Origin: Gilliamella sp. ESL0441
GTDB taxonomy: Bacteria; Pseudomonadota; Gammaproteobacteria; Enterobacterales; Orbaceae
Reading direction: 5' to 3'
Length of the DNA stretch: 64,000 nucleotides
Assembly (NCBI RefSeq): GCF_019469185.1
Contig: NZ_CP048264.1
Coordinates: 248,001-312,000 of the forward strand
The translations under genes were made by a program, and so were the position numbers. Below, piece by piece: positions 56,967 to 64,000 of the stretch. Each line of letters starts with the position of its first letter. Position 1 is the stretch's first letter. A model generated the notes under the pieces. That model was not told the origin of the DNA. It ran no database searches and was given only the letters and a program-made list of their open reading frames with translations.

Positions 56967-58229
56967 ATGAATTTAACTGAATTAAAAAACACATCTGTTT
57001 CCGAGCTGGTAACGCTTGGTGAAAAAAAAATGGGGCTTGAAAACCTTGCCCGACTTAGAAAACAAGACATTATCTTTGCAATCCTTAAACAACACGCCAA
57101 AAGCGGTGAAGATATTTTTGGTGATGGTGTACTTGAAATTTTGCAAGATGGATTCGGATTTTTGCGCTCAGCTGATAGCTCTTATTTAGCTGGACCTGAT
57201 GATATATATGTCTCACCAAGTCAAATTAGACGATTCAATTTAAGAACTGGTGATACCATTGCAGGTAAAATCAGACCCCCTAAGGAAGGCGAGCGTTATT
57301 TTGCTTTGTTAAAAGTGAATGAAGTCAATCATGACAAGCCTGAAGATGCCCGCAATAAAATTCTTTTCGAAAACTTAACTCCACTTCATCCTAATTCTCG
57401 TTTACGTATGGAACGTGGGAATGGATCAACTGAAGATATCACCGCCAGAGTACTTGATTTAGCTTCACCAATTGGTAAAGGTCAACGTGGTTTAATCGTT
57501 GCTCCGCCGAAAGCGGGTAAAACAATGTTGTTGCAAAATATTGCTCAAAGCTTAGCGGTCAATCATCCTGAGTGTGAACTGGTCGTATTGATGATTGATG
57601 AACGTCCAGAAGAAGTTACCGAAATGCAACGTTTAGTTAAGGGTGAAGTGGTAGCATCAACCTTTGACGAACCAGCAGCAAGACATGTTCAAGTTGCTGA
57701 AATGGTTATTGAACGAGCAAAACGCTTAGTTGAACATAAAAAAGATGTCATTATTTTGTTAGACTCTATTACGCGTTTAGCTCGAGCTTATAACACAGTG
57801 GTTCCGTCATCAGGTAAAGTATTAACCGGTGGTGTCGATGCTAATGCGTTACATCGTCCAAAACGCTTTTTTGGTGCTGCTCGTAATGTCGAAGAAGGTG
57901 GTAGTTTAACGATTATTGCCACTGCGTTGATTGACACGGGGTCAAAAATGGACGAAGTGATTTACGAAGAGTTTAAAGGTACGGGTAATATGGAAGTGCA
58001 TTTATCTCGTAAAATTGCTGAGCGTCGTGTATTCCCAGCTATTGATTTTAACCGTTCAGGTACGCGTAAAGAAGATTTAATGACTTCACCAGATGAACTA
58101 CAAAAAATGTGGATCTTACGCAAGATTCTTAACCCTATGGGTGAAATCGATGCAATGGAGTTTTTAATTGATAAACTTGCCATGACGAAAACGAATGACG
58201 AGTTTTTTGAAATGATGAAACGCTCGTGA
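56967..58229 (+). CDS. rho: transcription termination factor Rho
   Basis: The 420-residue hexameric RNA helicase has an N-terminal SAP-like helix bundle and a cold-shock RNA-binding fold (about 48-125). Its ATPase has the P-loop [11 protein letters not shown], Walker [17 protein letters not shown], the Q-loop/R-loop [31 protein letters not shown] and a Glu-rich ending. Length matches E. coli (419). Very highly conserved. Confidence 0.99.
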   Translation: MNLTELKNTSVSELVTLGEKKMGLENLARLRKQDIIFAILKQHAKSGEDIFGDGVLEILQDGFGFLRSADSSYLAGPDDIYVSPSQIRRFNLRTGDTIAGKIRPPKEGERYFALLKVNEVNHDKPEDARNKILFENLTPLHPNSRLRMERGNGSTEDITARVLDLASPIGKGQRGLIVAPPKAGKTMLLQNIAQSLAVNHPECELVVLMIDERPEEVTEMQRLVKGEVVASTFDEPAARHVQVAEMVIERAKRLVEHKKDVIILLDSITRLARAYNTVVPSSGKVLTGGVDANALHRPKRFFGAARNVEEGGSLTIIATALIDTGSKMDEVIYEEFKGTGNMEVHLSRKIAERRVFPAIDFNRSGTRKEDLMTSPDELQKMWILRKILNPMGEIDAMEFLIDKLAMTKTNDEFFEMMKRS

Positions 58230-58266
58230 TTTTTATGGTAGAGATGTTAAACCAGTAAAGTTATAA

Positions 58267-58300
58267 AAATGCCGTATTCTATGCTGATACGGCATTTTTT
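58267..58300 (+). terminator. terminator after rho
   Basis: ATGCCGTAT pairs with ATACGGCAT around an eight-base loop and is followed by six T residues (58295-58300). Confidence 0.9.
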
Positions 58301-58407
58301 GTGGCAAATATAGCATAATTTTATTTTATAAAACTTATTTAAAGTTTTGGATGTTGTTAAAAACCTTATTAAAAAGGTTGTATAAGATTAAATAAAGGAG
58401 CCAAATC

Positions 58408-59823
58408 ATGTCTAAACAACAAATCGGTGTTATTGGAATGGCGGTCATGGGGCGTAACCTTGCGCTCAATATTGAAAGTCGTGGGTTTTCTGTTGCTATT
58501 TACAACCGTTCTAAAGATAAAACAGAACAAGTTGTCGCTGAGCATTCCGATAAACAATTGGTTCCTTACTTTACGATTGAAGATTTTGTCAATGCTTTGG
58601 AAAAGCCGCGTCGTATATTAATCATGGTTCAAGCAGGTAAAGGAACTGATGCGGTGATTGATGAATTACGTCCTTTACTTGATAAAGGCGATATAATCAT
58701 TGATGGTGGTAATGCTTATTTTGAAGATACGATTCGCCGTAATAAAACACTTTCTGAAGAAGGATTTAACTTTATTGGTGCCGGTGTTTCAGGTGGTGAA
58801 GAAGGTGCTCTAAAAGGTCCTTCAATTATGCCTGGTGGACAAAAAGAAGCGTACGAATTAGTTGCTCCAATCTTAGAAAAAATTGCTGCTAAAGTTAATG
58901 GTGAGCCTTGTGTCACCTATATAGGGCCAAATGGGGCTGGTCATTACGTCAAAATGGCTCATAACGGTATTGAATATGGCGATATGCAATTAATTGCTGA
59001 AAGTTATTCTTTATTAAAACACGCAGCAGGTCTAAATAATGACGAGCTTGCTCAAGTTTTTACTGAATGGAATAAAGGTGAATTAGATAGTTATCTCATC
59101 GAAATTACGGCCGATATCTTTAAACATAAAGATAAAGACGGTAATTATTTAGTGGATGTGATTCTTGATGCAGCAGGTAATAAAGGAACGGGTAAATGGA
59201 CAAGCCAAAGTGCTTTAGATTTAGGTGAACCCTTATCATTAATTACAGAGTCAGTATTTGCACGCTACCTTTCAGCAATTAAAGAGCAACGTGTTGTGGC
59301 ATCTAAAGTTTTAAGTGGTCCGAAACAGGCTGCTTACTCGGGTGATAAACAAGCGTTAATTGAAAAAATCCGTAAAGCACTTTATATGGGTAAAATTATC
59401 TCTTATGCTCAAGGCTTTGCTCAATTAAAAGCTGCCTCCCATCAATATCAATGGAACTTGAATTATGGTGAAATTGCGAAAATCTTTAGGGCAGGTTGTA
59501 TTATTCGGGCTCAGTTCTTACAGAAAATTACTGATGCTTACGCGGCGGATAACGAAATTGATAATTTATTACTCGCTCCATACTTCACGCAAACCGTCGA
59601 AGCTTACCAACAATCACTGCGTGATGTTGTGTCTTTAGCTATACAACAAGGTATTGCTGTACCGACATTATCTGCCGCTATTGCATATTATGATAGCTAT
59701 CGTTCAGCGGTATTACCGGCTAATCTCATTCAAGCACAACGTGATTATTTTGGTGCTCATACTTATAAGCGTATCGACAAAGAAGGTGTTTTCCACACTG
59801 ATTGGTTGAACAATGAGTCATAG
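58408..59823 (+). CDS. gnd: 6-phosphogluconate dehydrogenase
   Basis: The 471-residue NADP-dependent enzyme gives ribulose 5-phosphate and CO2 in the oxidative pentose phosphate pathway. It has the Rossmann motif [12 protein letters not shown], the substrate-site [18 protein letters not shown], and the catalytic Lys/Asn in [16 protein letters not shown]. The [14 protein letters not shown] motif and length match the E. coli Gnd (468). Monocistronic, terminated by a hairpin at 59854. Confidence 0.98.
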   Translation: MSKQQIGVIGMAVMGRNLALNIESRGFSVAIYNRSKDKTEQVVAEHSDKQLVPYFTIEDFVNALEKPRRILIMVQAGKGTDAVIDELRPLLDKGDIIIDGGNAYFEDTIRRNKTLSEEGFNFIGAGVSGGEEGALKGPSIMPGGQKEAYELVAPILEKIAAKVNGEPCVTYIGPNGAGHYVKMAHNGIEYGDMQLIAESYSLLKHAAGLNNDELAQVFTEWNKGELDSYLIEITADIFKHKDKDGNYLVDVILDAAGNKGTGKWTSQSALDLGEPLSLITESVFARYLSAIKEQRVVASKVLSGPKQAAYSGDKQALIEKIRKALYMGKIISYAQGFAQLKAASHQYQWNLNYGEIAKIFRAGCIIRAQFLQKITDAYAADNEIDNLLLAPYFTQTVEAYQQSLRDVVSLAIQQGIAVPTLSAAIAYYDSYRSAVLPANLIQAQRDYFGAHTYKRIDKEGVFHTDWLNNES

Positions 59824-59853
59824 AATATAAAAACTCACTACTGTTTAAAAAAT

Positions 59854-59880
59854 AAAGTGCAAGTGAGTCTTGCACTTTTT
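59854..59880 (+). terminator. terminator after gnd
   Basis: AAAGTGCAAG (59854-59863) pairs with CTTGCACTTT (59869-59878), followed by more T. Confidence 0.9.
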
Positions 59881-60004
59881 CTTTGTGCTTGATGTTTCTT
59901 TGCAAAACAATCTTTCTTATCTTTAGGCTTTACATATCAAAAGACTTATCGTGCTTGGCTTAAAGCTTGTCAAGTAATTTAATTTCGTAAAATATCTAGA
60001 AAAG

Positions 60005-60051
60005 CACAATATATGGTGTATAATCTCAATATATCTACTATATATAGTATT
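60005..60051 (+). promoter_or_regulatory. tandem NrdR boxes upstream of nrdD
   Basis: GCACAATATATGGTGT (60005-60020) and CTACTATATATAGTAT (60036-60051) each carry the NrdR core AC-N-ATATAT-N-GT. Their starts are 31 bases apart, about three helical turns, which is the spacing of NrdR box pairs that repress ribonucleotide reductase genes. The distance to nrdD is 149-195 bases. Confidence 0.85.
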
Positions 60052-60199
60052 ATTTAAGCTGTGTGAAAATCTCTGTCTAGCTCAAAAGCACTTAATATTC
60101 TTATAAGAAACGAATAATTCTTAATAATTACAATGAATATTAATATGTGCACTAAACTTTGCCCAAGCGCTAATTATTAATGAATATTGAGGAGTATAT

Positions 60200-62335
60200 A
60201 TGCCTGTAGTTATCAAACGTGATGGTTGCCAAACTGCGTTCAATGAGATTCGCATTAAAGATGCTATAGTCAAAGCTGCTGTTGCAGCGAATGTTAATGA
60301 TCCAGATTATTGTGCTGACGTTGCTCGTATTGTTACCAATCAGATGAGCGAACGTGAAAGCGTTGATATCAATGAAATCCAAAATGCCGTTGAAAATCAA
60401 TTAATGTCAGGTCCTTATAAAAAATTAGCGAGAACTTATATCGAATACCGCCACGACCGTGATCGTGCCCGTGAAGAGCGTAGTCGTTTAAATCAAGATA
60501 TTCGTGGGTTAATCGAACAAAGTAATGTGGCTATTTTGAATGAAAATGCCAATAAAGATAGTAAAGTGATTCCAACTCAGCGTGATCTACTGGCAGGGAT
60601 TGTGGCAAAGCATTATGCTAAACAGTATTTGTTACCAAAAGATGTTTCTCGTGCTCATGATGTTGGAGAAATCCATTATCATGACTTAGATTATGCGCCT
60701 TTCTTTCCAATGTTTAACTGCATGTTAATTGATTTAGATGGAATGTTAACCAATGGTTTTAAAATGGGTAACGCCGAAATCGAACCGCCAAAATCTATTG
60801 CAACTGCAACTGCGGTTACCGCACAAATAATTGCTCAAGTCGCAAGTCATATCTACGGTGGAACAACAATCAATCGCATTGATGAAATATTAGCAAAATT
60901 TGTAACCATTAGTTATCAGAAACATAAACAGATTGCTGAAGAATGGGATATTCCTAATCCTGAAGCCTATGCAGAAAGTCGAACGCAAAAAGAGTGTTAT
61001 GATGCGTTTCAATCGCTTGAATACGAAGTTAATACCTTACACACTGCTAATGGTCAAACACCATTTGTAACTTTTGGTTTTGGTTTAGGTACCAGTTGGG
61101 AATCACGTTTAATTCAAGAATCCATATTAAAAGTGCGTATTAAAGGTTTAGGTAAAAATCACAAAACCGCAGTTTTCCCTAAACTTGTTTTTGCTATTAA
61201 AGATGGTATTAATCGTCAGCCTGATGACAAAAATTACGATATTAAACAACTTGCATTAGAGTGTGCAAGTAAACGTATGTACCCTGATATTTTAAACTAC
61301 GATAAAGTTGTTGAAGTGACTGGTTCATTCAAAACACCTATGGGATGTCGAAGCTTTTTAGGTGTTTATGAAGAAGACGGTGAACAACTTCATGACGGTC
61401 GTAATAATTTAGGTGTGATTAGTTTAAACTTGCCACGTATTGCCATTGAAGCAAAAGGTAATGAAGCAAGCTTTTGGGAACTTTTAGATAAACGTTTAAC
61501 GCTTTGCAAAAAAGCCCTGATGACACGTATTGCCCGTCTGGATGGCGTTAAAGCACGTGTTGCACCAATTTTATATATGGAAGGGGCATGTGGCGTAAGG
61601 CTAAAAGAAGACGATAGTGTGTCTGAAATTTTCAAAAATGGTCGAGCTTCAATTTCGCTTGGTTATATTGGGCTTCATGAAACATTAAATGCATTATACG
61701 GTAATCAAACACATCCTTTTGATAGCGAAATTTTACGAGAAAAAGGCGTAGCTATTGTTGAACATTTACGTAAAGCGGTTGAACAATGGAAAGAGGAAAC
61801 CGGTTATGGATTTAGTCTATACAGTACACCAAGTGAAAACTTATGTGATCGCTTCTGCCGTCTTGATACAGCTGAATTTGGTGTTATACCGGGAGTAACA
61901 GATAAAGGATACTATACTAATAGTTTTCATTTAGACGTTGAGAAAAAGGTCAATCCGTACGAAAAGATTGAGTTTGAAAAAGCGTATCCTGCGGTGGCAA
62001 ATGGTGGGTTTATCTGTTACGGTGAATATCCAAATATGATTAACAATGTTAAAGCGTTAGAAGATGTTTGGGATTATAGTTATTCTCGAGTACCTTACTA
62101 TGGTACTAATACGCCAATTGATGAATGTTATGAATGTGGTTATACCGGTGAATTTTCATGTACCAGTAAAGGGTTTGTTTGTCCAAGTTGTGGTAATCAT
62201 GATTCTGCCAAAGTCTCGGTAACTCGCCGTGTTTGTGGGTATTTAGGTAGTCCCGATGCACGTCCATTTAATGCAGGTAAACAAGAAGAAGTTAAACGTC
62301 GTGTTAAACATTTGGATAATGGGCAAATTGGTTAA
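60200..62335 (+). CDS. nrdD: anaerobic ribonucleoside-triphosphate reductase
   Basis: The 711-residue class III reductase makes dNTPs without oxygen. It has an N-terminal ATP-cone (about 1-95) for allosteric control, a barrel with active-site cysteines (MFNCML, MGCRSFLGV), a C-terminal zinc site (CYECGYTGEFSC, CPSCG) and the glycyl-radical loop RRVCGYLGSPDARPFN. Length matches E. coli NrdD (712). NrdG installs the radical; nrdG follows by 17 bases. Two NrdR boxes precede it. Confidence 0.98.
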   Translation: MPVVIKRDGCQTAFNEIRIKDAIVKAAVAANVNDPDYCADVARIVTNQMSERESVDINEIQNAVENQLMSGPYKKLARTYIEYRHDRDRAREERSRLNQDIRGLIEQSNVAILNENANKDSKVIPTQRDLLAGIVAKHYAKQYLLPKDVSRAHDVGEIHYHDLDYAPFFPMFNCMLIDLDGMLTNGFKMGNAEIEPPKSIATATAVTAQIIAQVASHIYGGTTINRIDEILAKFVTISYQKHKQIAEEWDIPNPEAYAESRTQKECYDAFQSLEYEVNTLHTANGQTPFVTFGFGLGTSWESRLIQESILKVRIKGLGKNHKTAVFPKLVFAIKDGINRQPDDKNYDIKQLALECASKRMYPDILNYDKVVEVTGSFKTPMGCRSFLGVYEEDGEQLHDGRNNLGVISLNLPRIAIEAKGNEASFWELLDKRLTLCKKALMTRIARLDGVKARVAPILYMEGACGVRLKEDDSVSEIFKNGRASISLGYIGLHETLNALYGNQTHPFDSEILREKGVAIVEHLRKAVEQWKEETGYGFSLYSTPSENLCDRFCRLDTAEFGVIPGVTDKGYYTNSFHLDVEKKVNPYEKIEFEKAYPAVANGGFICYGEYPNMINNVKALEDVWDYSYSRVPYYGTNTPIDECYECGYTGEFSCTSKGFVCPSCGNHDSAKVSVTRRVCGYLGSPDARPFNAGKQEEVKRRVKHLDNGQIG

Positions 62336-62352
62336 AAAATTATTACCTATTT

Positions 62353-62817
62353 ATGAACTATCATCGTTACTATCCTGTTGATGTTGTAAATGGTGAAGGT
62401 ACTCGATGTACGCTTTTTGTTGCAGGCTGCGTTCATCAATGTCGTGGCTGCTACAATAAAAGTACATGGTCATTAGATTCGGGTTTACCATTTACACAGT
62501 CAGTAGAAGACCAAATCATCAAAGATTTACAAGATACAGAAATAAAACGTCAAGGATTATCGCTTTCTGGCGGTGATCCTTTGCACCCTCAAAATGTGCC
62601 TACAATTTTAAAATTGGTCAAACGTGTAAAAACAGAATGTGATAATAAAGATATCTGGCTTTGGACAGGCTATAAACTTGATGAGTTAACGCCCGAACAA
62701 CAGGCTGTTATCCCTTATATTGATGTCTTAATTGATGGTAAATTTGTTCAAGAACAGGCCGATCCAAAGTTATTATGGCGAGGAAGCAGTAATCAAATTA
62801 TTTACCGCTTCAAATAA
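62353..62817 (+). CDS. nrdG: anaerobic ribonucleotide reductase activating protein
   Basis: The 154-residue radical-SAM enzyme has CVHQCRGCYN (the Cx3Cx2C cluster), LSGGDPL and LWTGYKLDEL. It generates the glycyl radical on NrdD from SAM. Length matches E. coli NrdG (154). It is cotranscribed with nrdD and convergent with the carbonic anhydrase gene 14 bases on. Confidence 0.98.
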   Translation: MNYHRYYPVDVVNGEGTRCTLFVAGCVHQCRGCYNKSTWSLDSGLPFTQSVEDQIIKDLQDTEIKRQGLSLSGGDPLHPQNVPTILKLVKRVKTECDNKDIWLWTGYKLDELTPEQQAVIPYIDVLIDGKFVQEQADPKLLWRGSSNQIIYRFK

Positions 62818-62831
62818 ATATGAGCCAATAA

Positions 62832-63491
62832 TTATTGTTCTTTGTGTAAATTTAAAAGATAAGAAATCGCTTCCCGATAATTAATTTCAAGATTTTCGCT
62901 ACTTGATGAAGTAATATGCAAATCGGTAATCTTACCGTTACCAATACCATACACCCAACCATGCAAATTGACTTTTTGACCGCGTAACCAAGCTGACTGT
63001 ATAATGGTTGAATGCCCTAAATTATAAACTTGTTCAATAACATTTAATTCGCATAATATATCCATGCGAAGTTCAGGCGAAAATTTACCAATTAGTGAAC
63101 TATTTCGGAACCATAGGTCACGAATATGTAACAACCAATTATTGATTAAACCAAGATCTGGATTTTCGACCGCAGCTCGAATACCCCCACAGTCCAAATG
63201 ACCGCAAACAATAATATCTTCAATTTTTAGCACATCAACAGCATATTGCACGACCGATAAACAGTTAAGATCCGTGTGAATTACTTGATTGCCGACATTT
63301 CTATGGACAAACATCTCTCCCGGTTTGAGTTTGATCAGTTTTTCTGCTGGAACACGGCTATCCGAACAGCCGATCCATAAAAATTTAGGGTTTTGTTTAA
63401 CTGCAAGTTGTTTAAAAAATTCAGGATCTTCCTGTTCAATCTTTTCTGACCATTCGTGATTAAAACGAATTAAATCGTTGACGTCAAACAT
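62832..63491 (-). CDS. can: beta-class carbonic anhydrase
   Basis: The 219-residue zinc enzyme interconverts CO2 and bicarbonate. The zinc ligands and dyad are Cys42 and Asp44 (GCSDSRVP) and His98 and Cys101 (GHLDCGG), at the E. coli Can numbering. The length also matches (220). Bicarbonate supply supports carboxylases in low CO2. Confidence 0.97.
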   Translation of the reverse strand: MFDVNDLIRFNHEWSEKIEQEDPEFFKQLAVKQNPKFLWIGCSDSRVPAEKLIKLKPGEMFVHRNVGNQVIHTDLNCLSVVQYAVDVLKIEDIIVCGHLDCGGIRAAVENPDLGLINNWLLHIRDLWFRNSSLIGKFSPELRMDILCELNVIEQVYNLGHSTIIQSAWLRGQKVNLHGWVYGIGNGKITDLHITSSSSENLEINYREAISYLLNLHKEQ

Positions 63492-63571
63492 AATAATTAT
63501 TTCCTAATCTATTTCATCGATATTATTAAACTAATTTATTATTTAATTAACAGTAGGCAGTCTAATATAAT

Positions 63572-64000
63572 TTATTCCATATTTATATGCTGAATTTTAC
63601 TTTTCATGATTAATTTACGCCAGAAAGGGGTAGTTAATATTTTGGCTTTGACTATTTTACTGTATAGCTTTAATCGTAACGGCAATGTTTTAAAATAGTA
63701 TCGTTTATTTGGATCGGGATGAGCGCTATTTAAAATTTTGCTTAAAATCTCGGCGCTATCAAGTGCATAGCTAATTCCTTCTAAAGAACTGGCACTAATA
63801 AATCCTGCCGCTTCACCAATTAAAAAAATATTTTCGTTTCCAGTATAAAAATCACGAAATCGGTTTGGATAAATCACTAAGCATTTTTCGGTCTTATGGG
63901 GTTCCCCGAAAATAAATCCTTGCTGAGTTAATTTTTCTTTCAGACTTTCAAAATGTTTATTGGCTGTTTTTTTGGGAAATGCGCCACCAAAAATGAATGA
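63572..64000 (-). CDS. CbrA/geranylgeranyl-reductase-like flavoprotein (C-terminal part)
   Basis: The frame stays open to the right edge, so about the last 142 residues are seen. The FAD-binding motif IFLIGEAAGFISASSLEGISYALDSAEIL corresponds to the third flavin motif (GDAAG) of geranylgeranyl-reductase-like oxidoreductases, and the wording is closest to E. coli CbrA. The C-terminal segment is basic and hydrophobic, possibly membrane-associated. The start lies beyond the window and the specific substrate is unknown. Confidence 0.75.
   Translation of the reverse strand, partial: SFIFGGAFPKKTANKHFESLKEKLTQQGFIFGEPHKTEKCLVIYPNRFRDFYTGNENIFLIGEAAGFISASSLEGISYALDSAEILSKILNSAHPDPNKRYYFKTLPLRLKLYSKIVKAKILTTPFWRKLIMKSKIQHINME

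Overview
The window is a chromosomal segment from an AT-rich gammaproteobacterium. Gene content and order are enterobacterial in style: rplU-rpmA-yhbE-obgE, tyrS-pdxY, rodZ-ispG-hisS-yfgM-bamB-der-yfgJ, dnaA-dnaN-recF-gyrB, rhlB/trxA-rho and nrdD-nrdG. Base composition is low in GC and there are Pasteurellaceae-like touches, such as a stand-alone sxy/tfoX and nadE next to glnB. That combination suggests a host-associated Orbaceae-type organism (Gilliamella-like); this assignment is an inference. I see no prophage, insertion sequence, CRISPR array, tRNA or rRNA gene.

Layout. 1-2.7 kb: ribosomal proteins L21/L27, a DMT permease and the ObgE GTPase. 2.8-2.95 kb: a Fur-box promoter and a short RNA with an unmistakable RyhB core. 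2.9-4.5 kb (minus): a small lipoprotein, smrB and nth. 4.8-8.5 kb: putP, tyrS, pdxY. 8.6-15.9 kb: one long co-directional run from a shortened rodZ through isoprenoid synthesis, histidyl-tRNA synthesis, the envelope assembly factors YfgM/BamB and the Der GTPase to adk. 15.9-19.6 kb: metY and ybeD (minus), then bifunctional glutathionylspermidine synthetase/amidase. 20-21.2 kb: an unrecognised pair of coiled-coil lipoproteins. 21.4-27.5 kb (minus): gyrB, recF, dnaN, dnaA with a perfect DnaA box in the dnaA promoter. 27.6-30.7 kb (minus): ompA, rdgC and a MipA/OmpV-like protein.

30.9-36.7 kb is the main accessory region. Two tight convergent operons encode a class III aminotransferase, a FemAB-like acyltransferase and an arginase-fold protein on one side, and a HAD phosphatase, an alpha/beta hydrolase and two SMR-like transporter subunits on the other. 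They are followed by an RstAB-like two-component system. The set looks like an uncharacterised pathway that makes, modifies and exports a small amine or amino-acid derivative; no function is established from sequence.

39-48.4 kb: glnS, an endonuclease V-like gene, a DUF2339-type membrane protein interrupted by a frameshift at a run of ten identical bases, and purL. 48.4-54.7 kb: aroF with TyrR-box-like sites, aroB, nadE, glnB, an unknown exported protein, and sxy/tfoX with a possible CRP-S site. 54.9-64 kb: rhlB, trxA, rho, gnd, nrdDG behind two well-formed NrdR boxes, a beta-carbonic anhydrase, and the C-terminal part of a CbrA/geranylgeranyl-reductase-like flavoprotein cut by the window edge.
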